From CAJXCL01 sp964394335 (lineage in GTDB: Bacteria > Nitrospinota > Nitrospinia > CAJXCL01): a DNA stretch of 34,130 bases. The stretch's first letter is position 1, and the number at the start of each line of letters is the position of its first letter. Positions 1 through 8,635 of the stretch are shown here, piece after piece. The notes beneath the pieces are model-generated. The model was not told where the DNA came from. It did no database searches and worked only from the letters and a program-made list of their open reading frames with translations. Both the position numbers and the translations under genes were made by a program. Location: assembly GCA_964394335.1 (NCBI GenBank), contig CAYMVZ010000014.1, forward strand, positions 1 to 34,130, written 5' to 3'.

Positions 1-49
1 GTATTTTTTTAAAAGTATGCCCTAGTGGGACATTATCTCACCGCCGTTC

Positions 50-3000
50 TCACTTTATTTCTTCAAGATCAACGTAAGCAATAACACCAGTTACGGATTT
101 GTCAGGGTAAATTTCCCTCAGAATTTTCAGATATTTTCTCAACTGTCTTTTGTAAATATTCTCATCTTTTTCTTTTTTACCGGTTTTAAAATCCATTACT
201 GTTACAGATTCTTTGTCAATAATTATCCTATCCATTCTCAACAGGTTTCCCATATGGTCAGTAAATTCCTGCTCATTTTTTATTGCTCTACCATTAGCCG
301 GTAAAAAATACTTTTTTACTTCCCTGTTGAGAAGAAATTTTACGATTATTTCTATTATTTCTTCGGAAGAAAGACCCTCTCTCACCTCATCTATAACTTT
401 TTTAACAATCTCTTTGATATCTTTTTTAAGTTCTTTTTCGTTCTCATAAGATGGATATTCTACATAAGACAAAACTCTGTGGATTAATTCTCCTCTTTCT
501 TTCTCTTCAATATGAATTATTTCTCCGGTGTGAATATTGTATTTTGGCATTCTGCTGTGGTGGTATGTGAAAAACCGGCTTTCCGACTTTTCCGGTTTTT
601 GCGATACCAGGCCGGGTTTGGGTGCGGGTTGAAATTCATCAACGGGCAAAAGTTCAAAAGGAAACTTGTCTTTAACCCCTTTTACACCTATTACATACAG
701 TTCATTTTTCGCGCGGGTAAAGCTCACGTATAGGCTGTTGAACCTGTTTACTCTTTCCCTGATTTTGTTTTCATCATAAACGAGCGCTAAATCAGGATTA
801 TTTTCAACAATTTTTTTGGTAAGTTTCAAAAGTTTCGTATCCTTATCTCTTTCGCTAATAATATTATAGCCTGCGGGCCTGTCAAGCTTTTCACCATAAA
901 GCAAATTAATAACAACCGGGAAACCGAGTCCCTTGGCTTTGTGTATTGTCATTACCTTTACAGCATTAAGTCCTTCCGGTACATTAATATTCCATTCGCT
1001 TTCCTGTCCCGGCTCTCCGGCATAATCGAGAAAATCTTTTATATTATTGTTTCCCCTGTCTTCAAAATCTTTTATTACCTCAAGGATTTTTATGAGAGAG
1101 GCTTCTTCATCTTTAAAAGTTTCAAAAATCATAAATATTCTTAATACCTCATTAACGAGATCGTAAAGAGGCAGATAACCGGAGGATTTGAAAAGACTTT
1201 CAAAAAAATCTCCCCATATTTCGGGGTATTCGGCTTGAAAGGATTTATATAAAGGAGAATTATTCCTGCTATTAAAGAAAAAGGAGTGGATTTTTCCGGA
1301 ATCAATATCAACCTTATCGGATTTTTTAAGGGCTTTGAAAAGTATCTCTCCAAGGCAGAAAGTCGCGAAGGCCAAATCGTCCAAAGGAGAACTTAAAAAA
1401 TTCAGCAAAGATACGATCTCATTTGTTATTTTTCTTATCCTGACGTCAAGGCTGCTATATGGAACAAACGGTATATCCATTTCATTCAGCCAGGCAGAAA
1501 CCCGAATTACGTTCTCATTCTTTGAAGTTAAAATAGCAATATCTCCATACCTGTAGCCCCTTTTTACCGCTTCATGAATAATCGTCCGTATTTTTTCTTT
1601 TTCATTATAATTTTCGCTTTTATCAATCATGCACACTTCCATATACCCGGCGTCTGTACCCCTATCTTTTACTTCCTGGCTGTAGTTGGTAAGGCCGCTT
1701 TTTTGCGCCGCTTCGGAGTATTCGGAATTCAATAATTTTTCTTTAAAAACCTTATCATTAAAATCGAGTATTTTTTTACGGCTTCTGAAGTTGTGTGTAA
1801 GTTCTTTCACCGAATGACCGGACGAAAGGAAAGGAGATTTTGTTTCAAATTCCTTCATAATTCTATAATCCGCCTCTCTGAACCCGTAAATGGACTGCTT
1901 GGTATCGCCAACCACAAAAAGACTGCCTCCTTCCGACAAAGAATTTTCTATAAGGGGATGAAGGTTCGACCATTGGATAGGAGAGGTGTCCTGAAACTCA
2001 TCAATTAAATAATGGAAAACTGTTTCTCCAATTCTAAAATAAACATCCGGAACTATTTGAGAGTCCATATAATCGGACAGCATTTTGTTTATATCTTCTA
2101 TAAATATTTTTCCTTCCTCTCTTTTTATTTTTTCCAGAGTTTCTTTGAAAGCGGAGTAAAATTTTAAGTAGGGGTTACAATAAGAAAGGGCATAATACTT
2201 AGTGTAAAGAGATATCATCTCTTTGAGCTTTTGCCATTCAAGGTCAAGCCCCTCAAGTACCTTAATGCCGCATAAATCTTTTTTGCCTGGTTTTTTAACA
2301 GGCAGGATTTTGAATCCTTTTCCTATTAAATCCGGAAATTGCTTCTTTTTAACGCTTTCTAAAATAGTGTTGTAACTGCTGCTCTTGCTCCTTTCAAGAT
2401 GAGACTCATTGATTAAACTTTCTATCCTTTCAACCTGCCCGGTAATTGAGTTTTTTACTTCTTTCATCTTCTTTGAATAATCGACAATATTTATATTGCT
2501 TCCGGCAGAAGAGAGTTTCCTGTAGATATTTTTCACTTCATTAGTTACGGTTTTTGTGGGTTCCCATACATATGTGGAGCTTTTGCTTTTACTTTCCATC
2601 ACAAGCCTGACAATATCTTTCAGCAATTTACCTTCTTGAGAGTTGTCCTTTACCATTCTAAGAAAAAGGTTAAACGCGTATTCCATAACACTATCGTCAT
2701 CTAAAAGAATATCGAAGTCAGGGTTATAACCGAAATCAATAGCGGAAGATTTTAAGACCGTTGTCATAAAACTGTCCAGGGTTTTGACCTGAAAATCCGA
2801 GTAGTTATCGAGTATGGAGTCAATTACGCGGCCTGATTTTTCTTTTAGCTCGTTCCGGTTTAGAGATATTATCGCCGCAATTTCATCTGTTTTATCCGGC
2901 TCCTCCAGATAAATCCCTTTAAGCCACTGGAGGATTCTTTCTTTCATTTCCTTTGCCGCGTTATTGGAGAAGGTAACGGCAAGGATGTTCCGGAGTCCGC

Positions 3001-3142
3001 TGTGGGGAATTTTGTCTGACAATAGAAACTGAACATATCTCTTTGTGAGAGTATGCGTTTTGCCGGAACCCGCGGACGCTTTTAAGACAACAAAATGGGG
3101 GAAAAGAATATCTTTATCTTTTTTAAGAACAGAGTTAGACAT
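50..3142 (-). CDS. AddA/RecB-like UvrD-family helicase-nuclease
   Basis: This is a 1030-residue superfamily 1 helicase with a C-terminal nuclease, of the type that processes double-strand DNA ends for recombination. The Walker A loop ASAGSGKT is at residues 22-29. A Walker B/motif II DEFQDTSP, motif III GDTKQSIYGFRE, motif V TIHKAKGLGFPVV and motif VI SFTRAKNELYV follow in normal order. The last 130 residues hold a PD-(D/E)XK nuclease: GELIHRVL, then MDRI, then DFKTGK with a QLRKYLKIL helix. This order fits AddA or RecB. The usual AddB/RecC partner is not visible, but the gene runs toward the left edge, so a partner could lie just outside. It is transcribed divergently from accA and has only a weak ribosome binding site. 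Confidence 0.9.
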   Translation of the reverse strand: MSNSVLKKDKDILFPHFVVLKASAGSGKTHTLTKRYVQFLLSDKIPHSGLRNILAVTFSNNAAKEMKERILQWLKGIYLEEPDKTDEIAAIISLNRNELKEKSGRVIDSILDNYSDFQVKTLDSFMTTVLKSSAIDFGYNPDFDILLDDDSVMEYAFNLFLRMVKDNSQEGKLLKDIVRLVMESKSKSSTYVWEPTKTVTNEVKNIYRKLSSAGSNINIVDYSKKMKEVKNSITGQVERIESLINESHLERSKSSSYNTILESVKKKQFPDLIGKGFKILPVKKPGKKDLCGIKVLEGLDLEWQKLKEMISLYTKYYALSYCNPYLKFYSAFKETLEKIKREEGKIFIEDINKMLSDYMDSQIVPDVYFRIGETVFHYLIDEFQDTSPIQWSNLHPLIENSLSEGGSLFVVGDTKQSIYGFREADYRIMKEFETKSPFLSSGHSVKELTHNFRSRKKILDFNDKVFKEKLLNSEYSEAAQKSGLTNYSQEVKDRGTDAGYMEVCMIDKSENYNEKEKIRTIIHEAVKRGYRYGDIAILTSKNENVIRVSAWLNEMDIPFVPYSSLDVRIRKITNEIVSLLNFLSSPLDDLAFATFCLGEILFKALKKSDKVDIDSGKIHSFFFNSRNNSPLYKSFQAEYPEIWGDFFESLFKSSGYLPLYDLVNEVLRIFMIFETFKDEEASLIKILEVIKDFEDRGNNNIKDFLDYAGEPGQESEWNINVPEGLNAVKVMTIHKAKGLGFPVVINLLYGEKLDRPAGYNIISERDKDTKLLKLTKKIVENNPDLALVYDENKIRERVNRFNSLYVSFTRAKNELYVIGVKGVKDKFPFELLPVDEFQPAPKPGLVSQKPEKSESRFFTYHHSRMPKYNIHTGEIIHIEEKERGELIHRVLSYVEYPSYENEKELKKDIKEIVKKVIDEVREGLSSEEIIEIIVKFLLNREVKKYFLPANGRAIKNEQEFTDHMGNLLRMDRIIIDKESVTVMDFKTGKKEKDENIYKRQLRKYLKILREIYPDKSVTGVIAYVDLEEIK

Positions 3143-3291
3143 TTAAAGTATCTTAAAGTGTTTGCAATTCAAACAGTTCCTTTGTATCATAACAAAATTG
3201 TGCTGAGGGGTCAGGTGACAGGGACCAAGGGTCAGTTTTTTCTGATCCCTGATAACCGATCCCCGATCTCTTTTTTTTAGAGTGATTTATT
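3143..3291. other. Divergent intergenic region with repeat-like sequence
   Basis: This is the spacer between the helicase and accA and must carry the promoters of both. Its right half (about 3208-3275) is made of short related units of the kind GGTCAGTTTT, CTGATCCCTGATAACC and GATCCCCGATC, with weak self-complementarity between AAGGGTCAG and CTGATCCCT. It looks like a dispersed intergenic repeat remnant. I see no convincing promoter boxes. Confidence 0.3.
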
Positions 3292-4248
3292 ATGGTTCAA
3301 ATTCTTGATTTTGAAGAACCGATTTTTAATTTAGAACGAAAAATTGATGAATTAACCGGCATGTCCAAAGGGGGACAGGTTAACATAACGGATGAGATTC
3401 GGCATCTGAAAAAAAAAGTCTTCAGGATGCAGAAAGATATCTTTTCCCGGCTTTCACCCTGGCAAAAAACGCAATTAGCTCGCCACCCGTACCGACCTTA
3501 TACGCTTGACTACATAAAGCATATGATCACCGATTTTACCGAGCTTCACGGCGACCGGCATTTTGCTGACGGCCACTCCGTGGTAGGAGGACCGGCAAAA
3601 TTCGAAGAAAAGCCTGTGATGATTGTTGGTCATCAAAAAGGGCGGGATACTAAAGAAAAAGTTTTTCGTAATTTCGGCATGTCACAACCTGAAGGATACC
3701 GAAAGGCGCTCAGGTTAATGAAAACAGCGGATAAATTTAACCTTCCTATTATAACTCTTCTTGATACTCCGGGCGCTTATCCAGGCATTGAGGCGGAGGA
3801 AAGAGGGCAGGCGGAAGCCATTGCCAGAAATCTGAAGGAGATGAGTGATCTCTCTGTTCCGGTTATTTCTGTAATAACAGGCGAAGGGGGCAGTGGAGGC
3901 GCTTTGGCCCTGGGTATTGGAAACAGGGTATTGATGTTGGAACATTCTATTTACTCTGTTATTTCGCCGGAAGGGTGTGCTGCAATTCTATGGAACGATC
4001 CTGAAAAAGTACAAGATGCTGCTCACGCGTTGAATTTAACCTCCGATGATTTACTTAAATTAAAAGTCATTGACGAAATTGTAAAAGAACCCCCTGGCGG
4101 CGCCCACCGAAATCATAAGCACATGGCGTCTATTTTAAGACGTGTTCTGCGACGTCATTTAGAAGAATTAGGACAAAAAACACCTGAAGAACTCATTAAA
4201 GACCGCCACGAAAAATTTCAGAACATGGGCAGTTTTATTGAATCGTGA
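3292..4248 (+). CDS. accA: Acetyl-CoA carboxylase carboxyltransferase subunit alpha
   Basis: The product is the alpha half of the carboxyltransferase that moves the carboxyl group from biotin-BCCP to acetyl-CoA, the first step of fatty acid synthesis. Its length, 318 residues, matches the usual bacterial AccA of about 319. Diagnostic stretches are ELHGDRHFADG, GRDTKEKVFRNFGM, LLDTPGAYPGIEAEERGQ, and the oxyanion-hole region GEGGSGGALALGIGN followed by YSVISPEGCA. The N-terminal helical segment with the LARHPYRPYTLDYI motif is complete. accD is not adjacent, which is common. It stands alone on the plus strand between minus-strand genes, so it probably has its own promoter in the short upstream spacer. 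Confidence 0.96.
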   Translation: MVQILDFEEPIFNLERKIDELTGMSKGGQVNITDEIRHLKKKVFRMQKDIFSRLSPWQKTQLARHPYRPYTLDYIKHMITDFTELHGDRHFADGHSVVGGPAKFEEKPVMIVGHQKGRDTKEKVFRNFGMSQPEGYRKALRLMKTADKFNLPIITLLDTPGAYPGIEAEERGQAEAIARNLKEMSDLSVPVISVITGEGGSGGALALGIGNRVLMLEHSIYSVISPEGCAAILWNDPEKVQDAAHALNLTSDDLLKLKVIDEIVKEPPGGAHRNHKHMASILRRVLRRHLEELGQKTPEELIKDRHEKFQNMGSFIES

Positions 4249-4452
4249 TAGTCAAAAATGATTGCCACAAAGAACCCTTTTAAAACATTAGACAGGATAA
4301 CAGGATGAGCAGGATATATAAAAAATCTTGTCTATCCCGTTAATCCTCATATGGATGACCGTCCGTCAAGGTTAAACAGGCCAATATAAAAAATTATTTT
4401 ATTCAATGAGTGGCCTTAATTTGTCATTTTCAGGGTTCAGCCAAAGCAACAA
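4249..4452. other. Intergenic spacer with degenerate palindromic repeat
   Basis: No gene is seen between accA and the antitoxin gene, which end toward each other. Around 4291-4362 there is a degenerate palindrome: ACAGGATAACAGGATGAGC on one side and TATCCCGTTAATCCTC on the other. This is the common AGGATTAACAGGAT type of bacterial intergenic repeat. It could serve as a bidirectional terminator, but there is no clean uridine tract. Confidence 0.35.
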
Positions 4453-4749
4453 TTACCCGGCAGCCACTTTTTTTAGGCAAGGCACCGGTTTATGATTTCT
4501 CAAATTATGCCATAAGTCCCAATCCTGTTGCAGGTTCATCCAAAATTTGGCGCCAGTTCCCAAAGCCTCTCCAAACGCTATTGCGGATGCGGCGGTTACT
4601 CCCCTTCGCCCATTTATGATTTCATTCAGCCTTGCATAAGGCCATTTTAAATGATGGGCCAATTCTGACTGCGTTATTTCCAATGGTTCCAAAAATTCTT
4701 TCAATAGCATTTCTCCCGGATGGGTCGGCGGACGGTTTTTAGGCAGCAT
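4453..4749 (-). CDS. higA: HigA-family antitoxin (XRE helix-turn-helix)
   Basis: This 98-residue protein begins with the PPTHPGEMLLKEFLEPL signature of the HigA/VapI antitoxins. An XRE-type helix-turn-helix follows (about residues 28-60: TQSELAHHL, then ARLNEIINGRRGVTA), and then LGTGAKFWMNLQQDWDLW. It should neutralise the toxin encoded 12 bases upstream and repress the shared promoter. The order toxin then antitoxin is the normal HigBA arrangement and the reverse of most other type II pairs. The C-terminal tail is short and the gene looks intact. Confidence 0.93.
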   Translation of the reverse strand: MLPKNRPPTHPGEMLLKEFLEPLEITQSELAHHLKWPYARLNEIINGRRGVTAASAIAFGEALGTGAKFWMNLQQDWDLWHNLRNHKPVPCLKKVAAG

Positions 4750-4761
4750 ATTATTCTCCTG

Positions 4762-5052
4762 TTAATGGTAGTCTACAATTTCAACGTCAAAAGCATTGTT
4801 TTCCTCCCAACGGAAAACTATTCGCCATTGATCGTTAATTCGAATACTCCAAAATCCCTTATAATCTCCTGATAACTTTTCCAGCTTGTTCCCGGGTGGG
4901 ATGTTTAAAAAGTTTAAAGACGGCGCCGAGTTTATTTGGTCCACTAACCTTCGTGCCTTCGGATGCAGCGCCTTCTGCAAGTTTCTGGCGCTTTTGCTGT
5001 TTACACCATCGTAAATATCCCGGGTGGTTTTCCCGCTGATCTTTTTTATCAC
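4762..5052 (-). CDS. higB: HigB-family toxin (RelE superfamily mRNA interferase)
   Basis: This 96-residue protein has the RelE/HigB layout. A helix ARNLQKALHPKARRLVDQIN is followed by NIPPGNKLEKLSGDYKGFWSIR, then the strand NDQWRIVFRW, and the C-terminal DVEIVDYH with a terminal Tyr-His. Toxins of this family cut mRNA in the ribosomal A site. The antitoxin gene lies 12 bases downstream on the same strand, so the two form one operon. No truncation or frameshift is seen. The predicted role is plasmid- or island-type stabilisation, or stress response. Confidence 0.92.
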   Translation of the reverse strand: MIKKISGKTTRDIYDGVNSKSARNLQKALHPKARRLVDQINSAPSLNFLNIPPGNKLEKLSGDYKGFWSIRINDQWRIVFRWEENNAFDVEIVDYH

Positions 5053-5067
5053 TGAGATACTATATCA

Positions 5068-5079
5068 TATATCGATATA
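5068..5079. promoter_or_regulatory. Candidate HigA operator palindrome
   Basis: A perfect 12-base palindrome TATATCGATATA lies 16 bases upstream of the higB start, inside an AT-rich promoter-like stretch (5056-5085). HigA antitoxins normally bind palindromes at this position to repress their own operon. The assignment is inference from position and symmetry. Confidence 0.4.
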
Positions 5080-5251
5080 CGAAACAATACAACCTTCTGT
5101 GCCCCCCAATTCAGATACCCAGTCGCTGAAGAGGCACCGGCTGTCCGAAAACTAACGTTCTAAGCAAAAAGGCGGATCTTTACACAATCAATAATTTTTC
5201 CAAGTTCATACCACTCCTGCGCTTCGCCTTGTAAATGAAGGCTTAGCGCTT

Positions 5252-5382
5252 CAGGGTATCCGAAAACTCTCATTTTCTGTCATTTCGAGCGAAGCGAGAA
5301 ATCTGAACTTTTTGAAAATAGGAAGGTTGAAGATTTCTCCTTGCAGTCGAAATGACAAATACAAGCATTTTTGGACAGCCTG
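5252..5382. repeat. Long inverted-repeat (MITE-like) element, copy A
   Basis: This element of about 130 bases has ends that are imperfect inverted repeats: a TATCCGAAAAC-type left end and a TTTGGACAGCCTG right end. Inside are long complementary arms, GTCATTTCGAGCGAAGCGAG on the left and its partner GATTTCTCC with GTCGAAATGAC on the right. Copy B at 9722-9852 has the same design in the opposite orientation. There is no coding capacity. It resembles non-autonomous hairpin elements. A further fragment of the same end (GGCTGTCCGAAAAC) lies at about 5139-5152, suggesting an older, decayed neighbour copy. Confidence 0.7.
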
Positions 5383-5525
5383 ATGAAGGGGAGGTCATGG
5401 ATGAATATTTTTCCCGTTGTCAGTTATTTTCGGACACCCAGAATAAGCGGTCGGCTTTCAGTTTTATTCGCAATGCCGGAGGAGGTATTGCATTCCAAAA
5501 AAAATCAGCGGGCAGCTATCAGGGA

Positions 5526-7061
5526 TCAAGGGATTGTTTCTTTATTTGAAGTTTGTTTAACGGTGGGTAATATCATTTGATTGGTTTTTGAGCGGGTTTC
5601 GCCGACGGAAGAGACGCGGATAGCGGGTTTATCGAGGACAGGGCACTTGTTTTCACATATTCCACAACCTATACAAAGGTCCGGGTCCAGGAAAGGCCGT
5701 TTAATCTTTTTTACTTGCCCTTCTCTTGTCACCACTTCTTCTTTCCTAAACCAGATAGCTTTTGGAGACGTTGGGCATACTTCTTCACATACAATACATG
5801 TTCTGTTCATAGCCCACGGCAGGCAACGTCCTCTGTCAAAAAAAGCCGTTCCAATCTTTATCGGTTCTTTATAAGGTTTTTTTCCTATCTTTTCCTCGAC
5901 TGATATATTACGGATAGCCCCTGTGGGACACACCTGACCGCATAAAACACAATTGTATTCACAATATCCGATTTTGTTTATCAGGAGCGGGTCCCAGATT
6001 CCTTCAAAACCACCTTCAAGCAGGGCGGGTTGTAATACATTGGTCGGACAAACTCGCATGCACTCGGAACATTTAATACAACGTAGAAGAAAATCTTTTT
6101 CCGTGAGGGCTCCGGGTGGCCGTATAACATCGGCTAACGCTTTATTTTCCCCGGTCAGAGAAGACTTCATCATTGGAAATAATACAAACGCGGCAATACC
6201 AGTTTCCAGCAAACGGCGGCGGCTGATATCAAAAGACTGATGGATGGAACTCCGCTCCTCAGCGAGGCCGTAATGAAGGGCATCATCAGGACAGGATGCG
6301 ATACAGTTCATGCAAACATGACATTCATTGACCCTGAGATTGGAATGGGGATCGCACCCGCCTTGGCAATGTAGCAGGCATTTTTTGCAGTCTGTACATT
6401 TCTCTACATCTCGCCTGATCCGCATAATGGAACCAAAAGACATAACCCCTAACAGAGCGCCAAGAGGACATAGTACTCTACACCAGAATCGGGTAATGAA
6501 GCGGTTTGCAAAGAGAACAGCTAAAAACAACAGCGTAATCAGTATCCCACCGTTAAAAACAGGCTGTTTCAAGTAAATAAGTTCCCCCCAGTTATACAGA
6601 GCGGGAAAACCGGAAACAATGAAAGCCCTTGAGATAAAGGCAATCGGGTCAAGGAGACCTATTTGAAGTGTTCCGGAAGCAGCAAGAACAGCAAAAGTAA
6701 CAAGTATATAATATTTGAAACGAAACATTTTGCGATATTCATTTTCTTCATGGTTTTCCGATGTTCCTTTCTTATTCAAAAAAAAGCTGATCCATTGATT
6801 TAGAATCCCGAGAGGACAAATCCAGGAACAGAAAAAACGGCCGAGAAATAAGGTCGGGATAATTATTAATAAAGAAAGGATCAGCCCTTTATAAATAGTC
6901 CCGCTGGTAAAGAACGAAAAGATAGAAACCAGTGGATTGATTTCAAGAAACAAAGAAACTTCATAGCCCTTTAGGTTTCTGAAGTCGGTAATGACCAGCA
7001 AATATACAAAAAGCGCGAAAAAAAAAGCCGCGTAAATTCTTCTTAAATTTTGTAAGCTCAT
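5526..7061 (-). CDS. NapH/NapG-like membrane polyferredoxin
   Basis: This 511-residue iron-sulfur protein combines a membrane part and a soluble ferredoxin part. The first 210 residues hold about five hydrophobic segments with two CxxxCP motifs (FCSWICPLG at 78-84 and WCRVLCPLG at 194-201), as in NapH and related quinol-oxidising proteins. Residues 222-257 carry cluster motifs CTDCKKC and CHVCMNCIASCP. A twin-arginine-like stretch SRRRLLETGIAAFVLFP (280-296) precedes a second, NapG-like half with CIKCSECMRVCP, CVLCGQVCP, CIVCEEVCP and CIGCGICENKCP. The internal Arg-Arg segment suggests a fusion of ancestral NapH and NapG, with the second half on the periplasmic side. It probably moves electrons between quinones and periplasmic partners. 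It neighbours a DUF362 and a DUF6599 gene. The exact partner is unknown. Confidence 0.85.
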   Translation of the reverse strand: MSLQNLRRIYAAFFFALFVYLLVITDFRNLKGYEVSLFLEINPLVSIFSFFTSGTIYKGLILSLLIIIPTLFLGRFFCSWICPLGILNQWISFFLNKKGTSENHEENEYRKMFRFKYYILVTFAVLAASGTLQIGLLDPIAFISRAFIVSGFPALYNWGELIYLKQPVFNGGILITLLFLAVLFANRFITRFWCRVLCPLGALLGVMSFGSIMRIRRDVEKCTDCKKCLLHCQGGCDPHSNLRVNECHVCMNCIASCPDDALHYGLAEERSSIHQSFDISRRRLLETGIAAFVLFPMMKSSLTGENKALADVIRPPGALTEKDFLLRCIKCSECMRVCPTNVLQPALLEGGFEGIWDPLLINKIGYCEYNCVLCGQVCPTGAIRNISVEEKIGKKPYKEPIKIGTAFFDRGRCLPWAMNRTCIVCEEVCPTSPKAIWFRKEEVVTREGQVKKIKRPFLDPDLCIGCGICENKCPVLDKPAIRVSSVGETRSKTNQMILPTVKQTSNKETIP

Positions 7062-7110
7062 AAAATCAATTTGACACAGATGTTCACTGATTAAATATGA
7101 TTAAAAAAAT

Positions 7111-7170
7111 CATAAAGCGGAGAGGCTCCGCAACCAAATGGAGCTTCCGCTCCAATGGACAAACAAAAAA
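7111..7170. repeat. Double-hairpin repeat, copy 1
   Basis: This 60-base element contains two adjacent stem-loops: GCGGAG-AGG-CTCCGC and TGGAGC-TTCC-GCTCCA, separated by AACCAAA and followed by an ACAAACAAAAAA tail. A second copy lies at 20674-20733. The first stem differs between the copies by paired changes that keep base pairing. It lies between the DUF362 gene (downstream on minus) and the polyferredoxin gene. Confidence 0.65.
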
Positions 7171-7204
7171 CTTGTTCAAAAAACAAACCTTTTACAGATT
7201 AATA

Positions 7205-8197
7205 TTATAAATTTATTTCCTCAACATGGATTGAGCGCCAGTCGGATGTTCCCAGGCCACGCTTTTCAGCAAGCTTGATAAATGGGACATCATCCTTTTT
7301 TAAATCAAGAAATTGTAAGGAGTACGAATCAATAGCTACTTCATCGAGTCCCGCTATGATTGTATTTTCTATAGAGACGTCAGACAGGTTTCCCCCTGTT
7401 GGCCCATTTTTCTTTAAAACCCTCGTGGCATCCATAACAGTTAAAGTAGGACGAACTGCCTGAGCAAGATCCACAATAGAGGTGTTAATGTCCTGGTGCA
7501 ATTGGTTACGTTGTCCTCCCAGCACTCCGTACCAGTTTTTCATTGCAAGGGTACATTTGCTTAATGAATGGTTTTTGACTATGGGAACATTAATCACTTT
7601 ATCGGCTTCGTGATAAAATTTTGAGACAGGCCATATTTTGAGTAATTCTCCTTTCATATCAGTAAGCACAAAATCGCTTTCACCGGTGAAAAGAATTTTT
7701 CCCCCTGATTGTAGTACCGCATTTTCAATACCTGATCTGGCAAAGCACCGGTAGGGGTCATTAATTGACACATCTGTAACGAGAATTTCAGAGGCTTTTG
7801 CTTCCCTGCATAGTTTAACAACGGCGGATACCAGTTCAGGGTTGGTGTTTGCCGCCTGTTCCGGCTGACGATCCCAGCCGACATTTGGCTTTATCAGGAC
7901 TTTATCTCCCGGCTGAATAAACTTTGTGATTCCTCCAAGTTTTTCCAGAGACGCCCGCAGCATCTTTCCCGTATCGGTTCCTCTCGCAACAGTCATTTTT
8001 GCATATACATTAGAAACAGGAACTCGAAAGTCTTTAAATGCATAAACTTTGCTTTTGATTTTCCTAACTGGTTCTTTACTATAGAAGAGATAGCCCCATG
8101 CGCCGGTGCTTAATGCGACTCCGCAGGTTATAGCCGATTTTTTTATAAATTGTCTCCGGTCTAATGCCGGTTCTTTTTTATTGTATTTAGAGGTCAT
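7205..8197 (-). CDS. Tat-exported DUF362 protein
   Basis: This 330-residue protein begins with a twin-arginine signal (DRRQFIKKSAITCGVALSTGAW, about residues 14-35), so it should be exported folded. The rest matches DUF362: IQPGDKVLIKPNVGWDRQPEQAANTNPELV, then VSAVVKLCREAKASEILVTDVS, VINVPIVKNHSLSKCTLAMKNWYGVL, and a C-terminal GLDEVAIDSYSLQFL. DUF362 proteins are often linked to iron-sulfur proteins but have no firmly known reaction. Its closest neighbours are the polyferredoxin (downstream) and the DUF6599 gene (upstream, beyond an inserted GxxExxY gene). I infer a shared periplasmic redox or metal-handling task. Confidence 0.85.
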   Translation of the reverse strand: MTSKYNKKEPALDRRQFIKKSAITCGVALSTGAWGYLFYSKEPVRKIKSKVYAFKDFRVPVSNVYAKMTVARGTDTGKMLRASLEKLGGITKFIQPGDKVLIKPNVGWDRQPEQAANTNPELVSAVVKLCREAKASEILVTDVSINDPYRCFARSGIENAVLQSGGKILFTGESDFVLTDMKGELLKIWPVSKFYHEADKVINVPIVKNHSLSKCTLAMKNWYGVLGGQRNQLHQDINTSIVDLAQAVRPTLTVMDATRVLKKNGPTGGNLSDVSIENTIIAGLDEVAIDSYSLQFLDLKKDDVPFIKLAEKRGLGTSDWRSIHVEEINL

Positions 8198-8210
8198 AAT
8201 TTAAATGTTA

Positions 8211-8626
8211 AGGAGAAAGGGAGAAATGGAGAATTTTATCTATTTCTTTTTAACTCCACACGTCTAATATCAATCTTAAAATCCGCAAAATTGACTAAAA
8301 GTCCTACATCCTTATTGAGCGCTTTTAAATATGATCTGACTTGTGCATAATACTTTTTATGCATTTCTTCCACAGTTTTAAGCTCAACGACAACTTCACC
8401 TTCAATTAATAAATCAATCTTATGAGTACCGACTTTGATACCAAGGTACTCCACATTGACAGCTTTTTCAGATTCGAAAGTGAGTTTTTTTCTTTTAAGT
8501 TCAATTATTAAAGCATTTTGATATATACTTTCTAAAAATCCTGGACCCAACTCCTTATGAACGTTTATACAGGTTTCGATAATTTTATCGGTTAATTCCT
8601 CTTTTCTCCATTTCCCCATATTCTCC
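8211..8626. repeat. Inverted-repeat arms bounding the GxxExxY gene
   Basis: Purine-rich arms lie at 8211-8232 (AGGAGAAAGGGAGAAATGGA and onward) and, inverted, at 8604-8626 (TTCTCCATTTCCCCATATTC and onward). They enclose the GxxExxY gene, and the gene's start codon lies inside the right arm. The whole unit is about 415 bases and could fold as one large stem-loop with the gene in the loop. Confidence 0.6.
8236..8619 (-). CDS. GxxExxY family protein
   Basis: This small protein of 127 residues matches the GxxExxY family: the naming motif is in GPGFLESIYQNAL (about residues 24-36). It is followed by EKAVNVEYLGIKVGTHKIDLLIEGEVVVELKTVEEM, where the D-x-x-(x)-E-L-K pattern resembles a PD-(D/E)XK nuclease core. 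The biochemical role is not established. Members are frequently found as single-gene insertions in intergenic spacers or rRNA intervening sequences. Here it breaks the otherwise compact DUF6599-DUF362-polyferredoxin group, with inverted-repeat arms on both sides. That supports an inserted mobile unit and not a functional member of the operon. Confidence 0.9.
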   Translation of the reverse strand: MGKWRKEELTDKIIETCINVHKELGPGFLESIYQNALIIELKRKKLTFESEKAVNVEYLGIKVGTHKIDLLIEGEVVVELKTVEEMHKKYYAQVRSYLKALNKDVGLLVNFADFKIDIRRVELKRNR

Positions 8627-8635
8627 CTATCCCCT

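Larger units (their letters stand above)
5053..5525. other. Gene-poor region between higB and the polyferredoxin gene
   Basis: Apart from the HigA operator candidate and inverted-repeat element A, no convincing gene is seen. The 140 bases after the element (5383-5525) contain short plus-strand open frames in two overlapping phases with no family resemblance and no good ribosome binding site. I read these as chance frames. Confidence 0.4.

Noticed and set aside
5252..5382. CRISPR-like repeat
   Set aside because: There are only two arms in inverted orientation within one element and no regularly spaced direct repeats with spacers, and no cas gene is near.
5371..5580. Plus-strand open frame of 69 codons after repeat element A
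   Set aside because: It begins inside the repeat element, overlaps the end of the polyferredoxin gene, has no ribosome binding site and no family resemblance.
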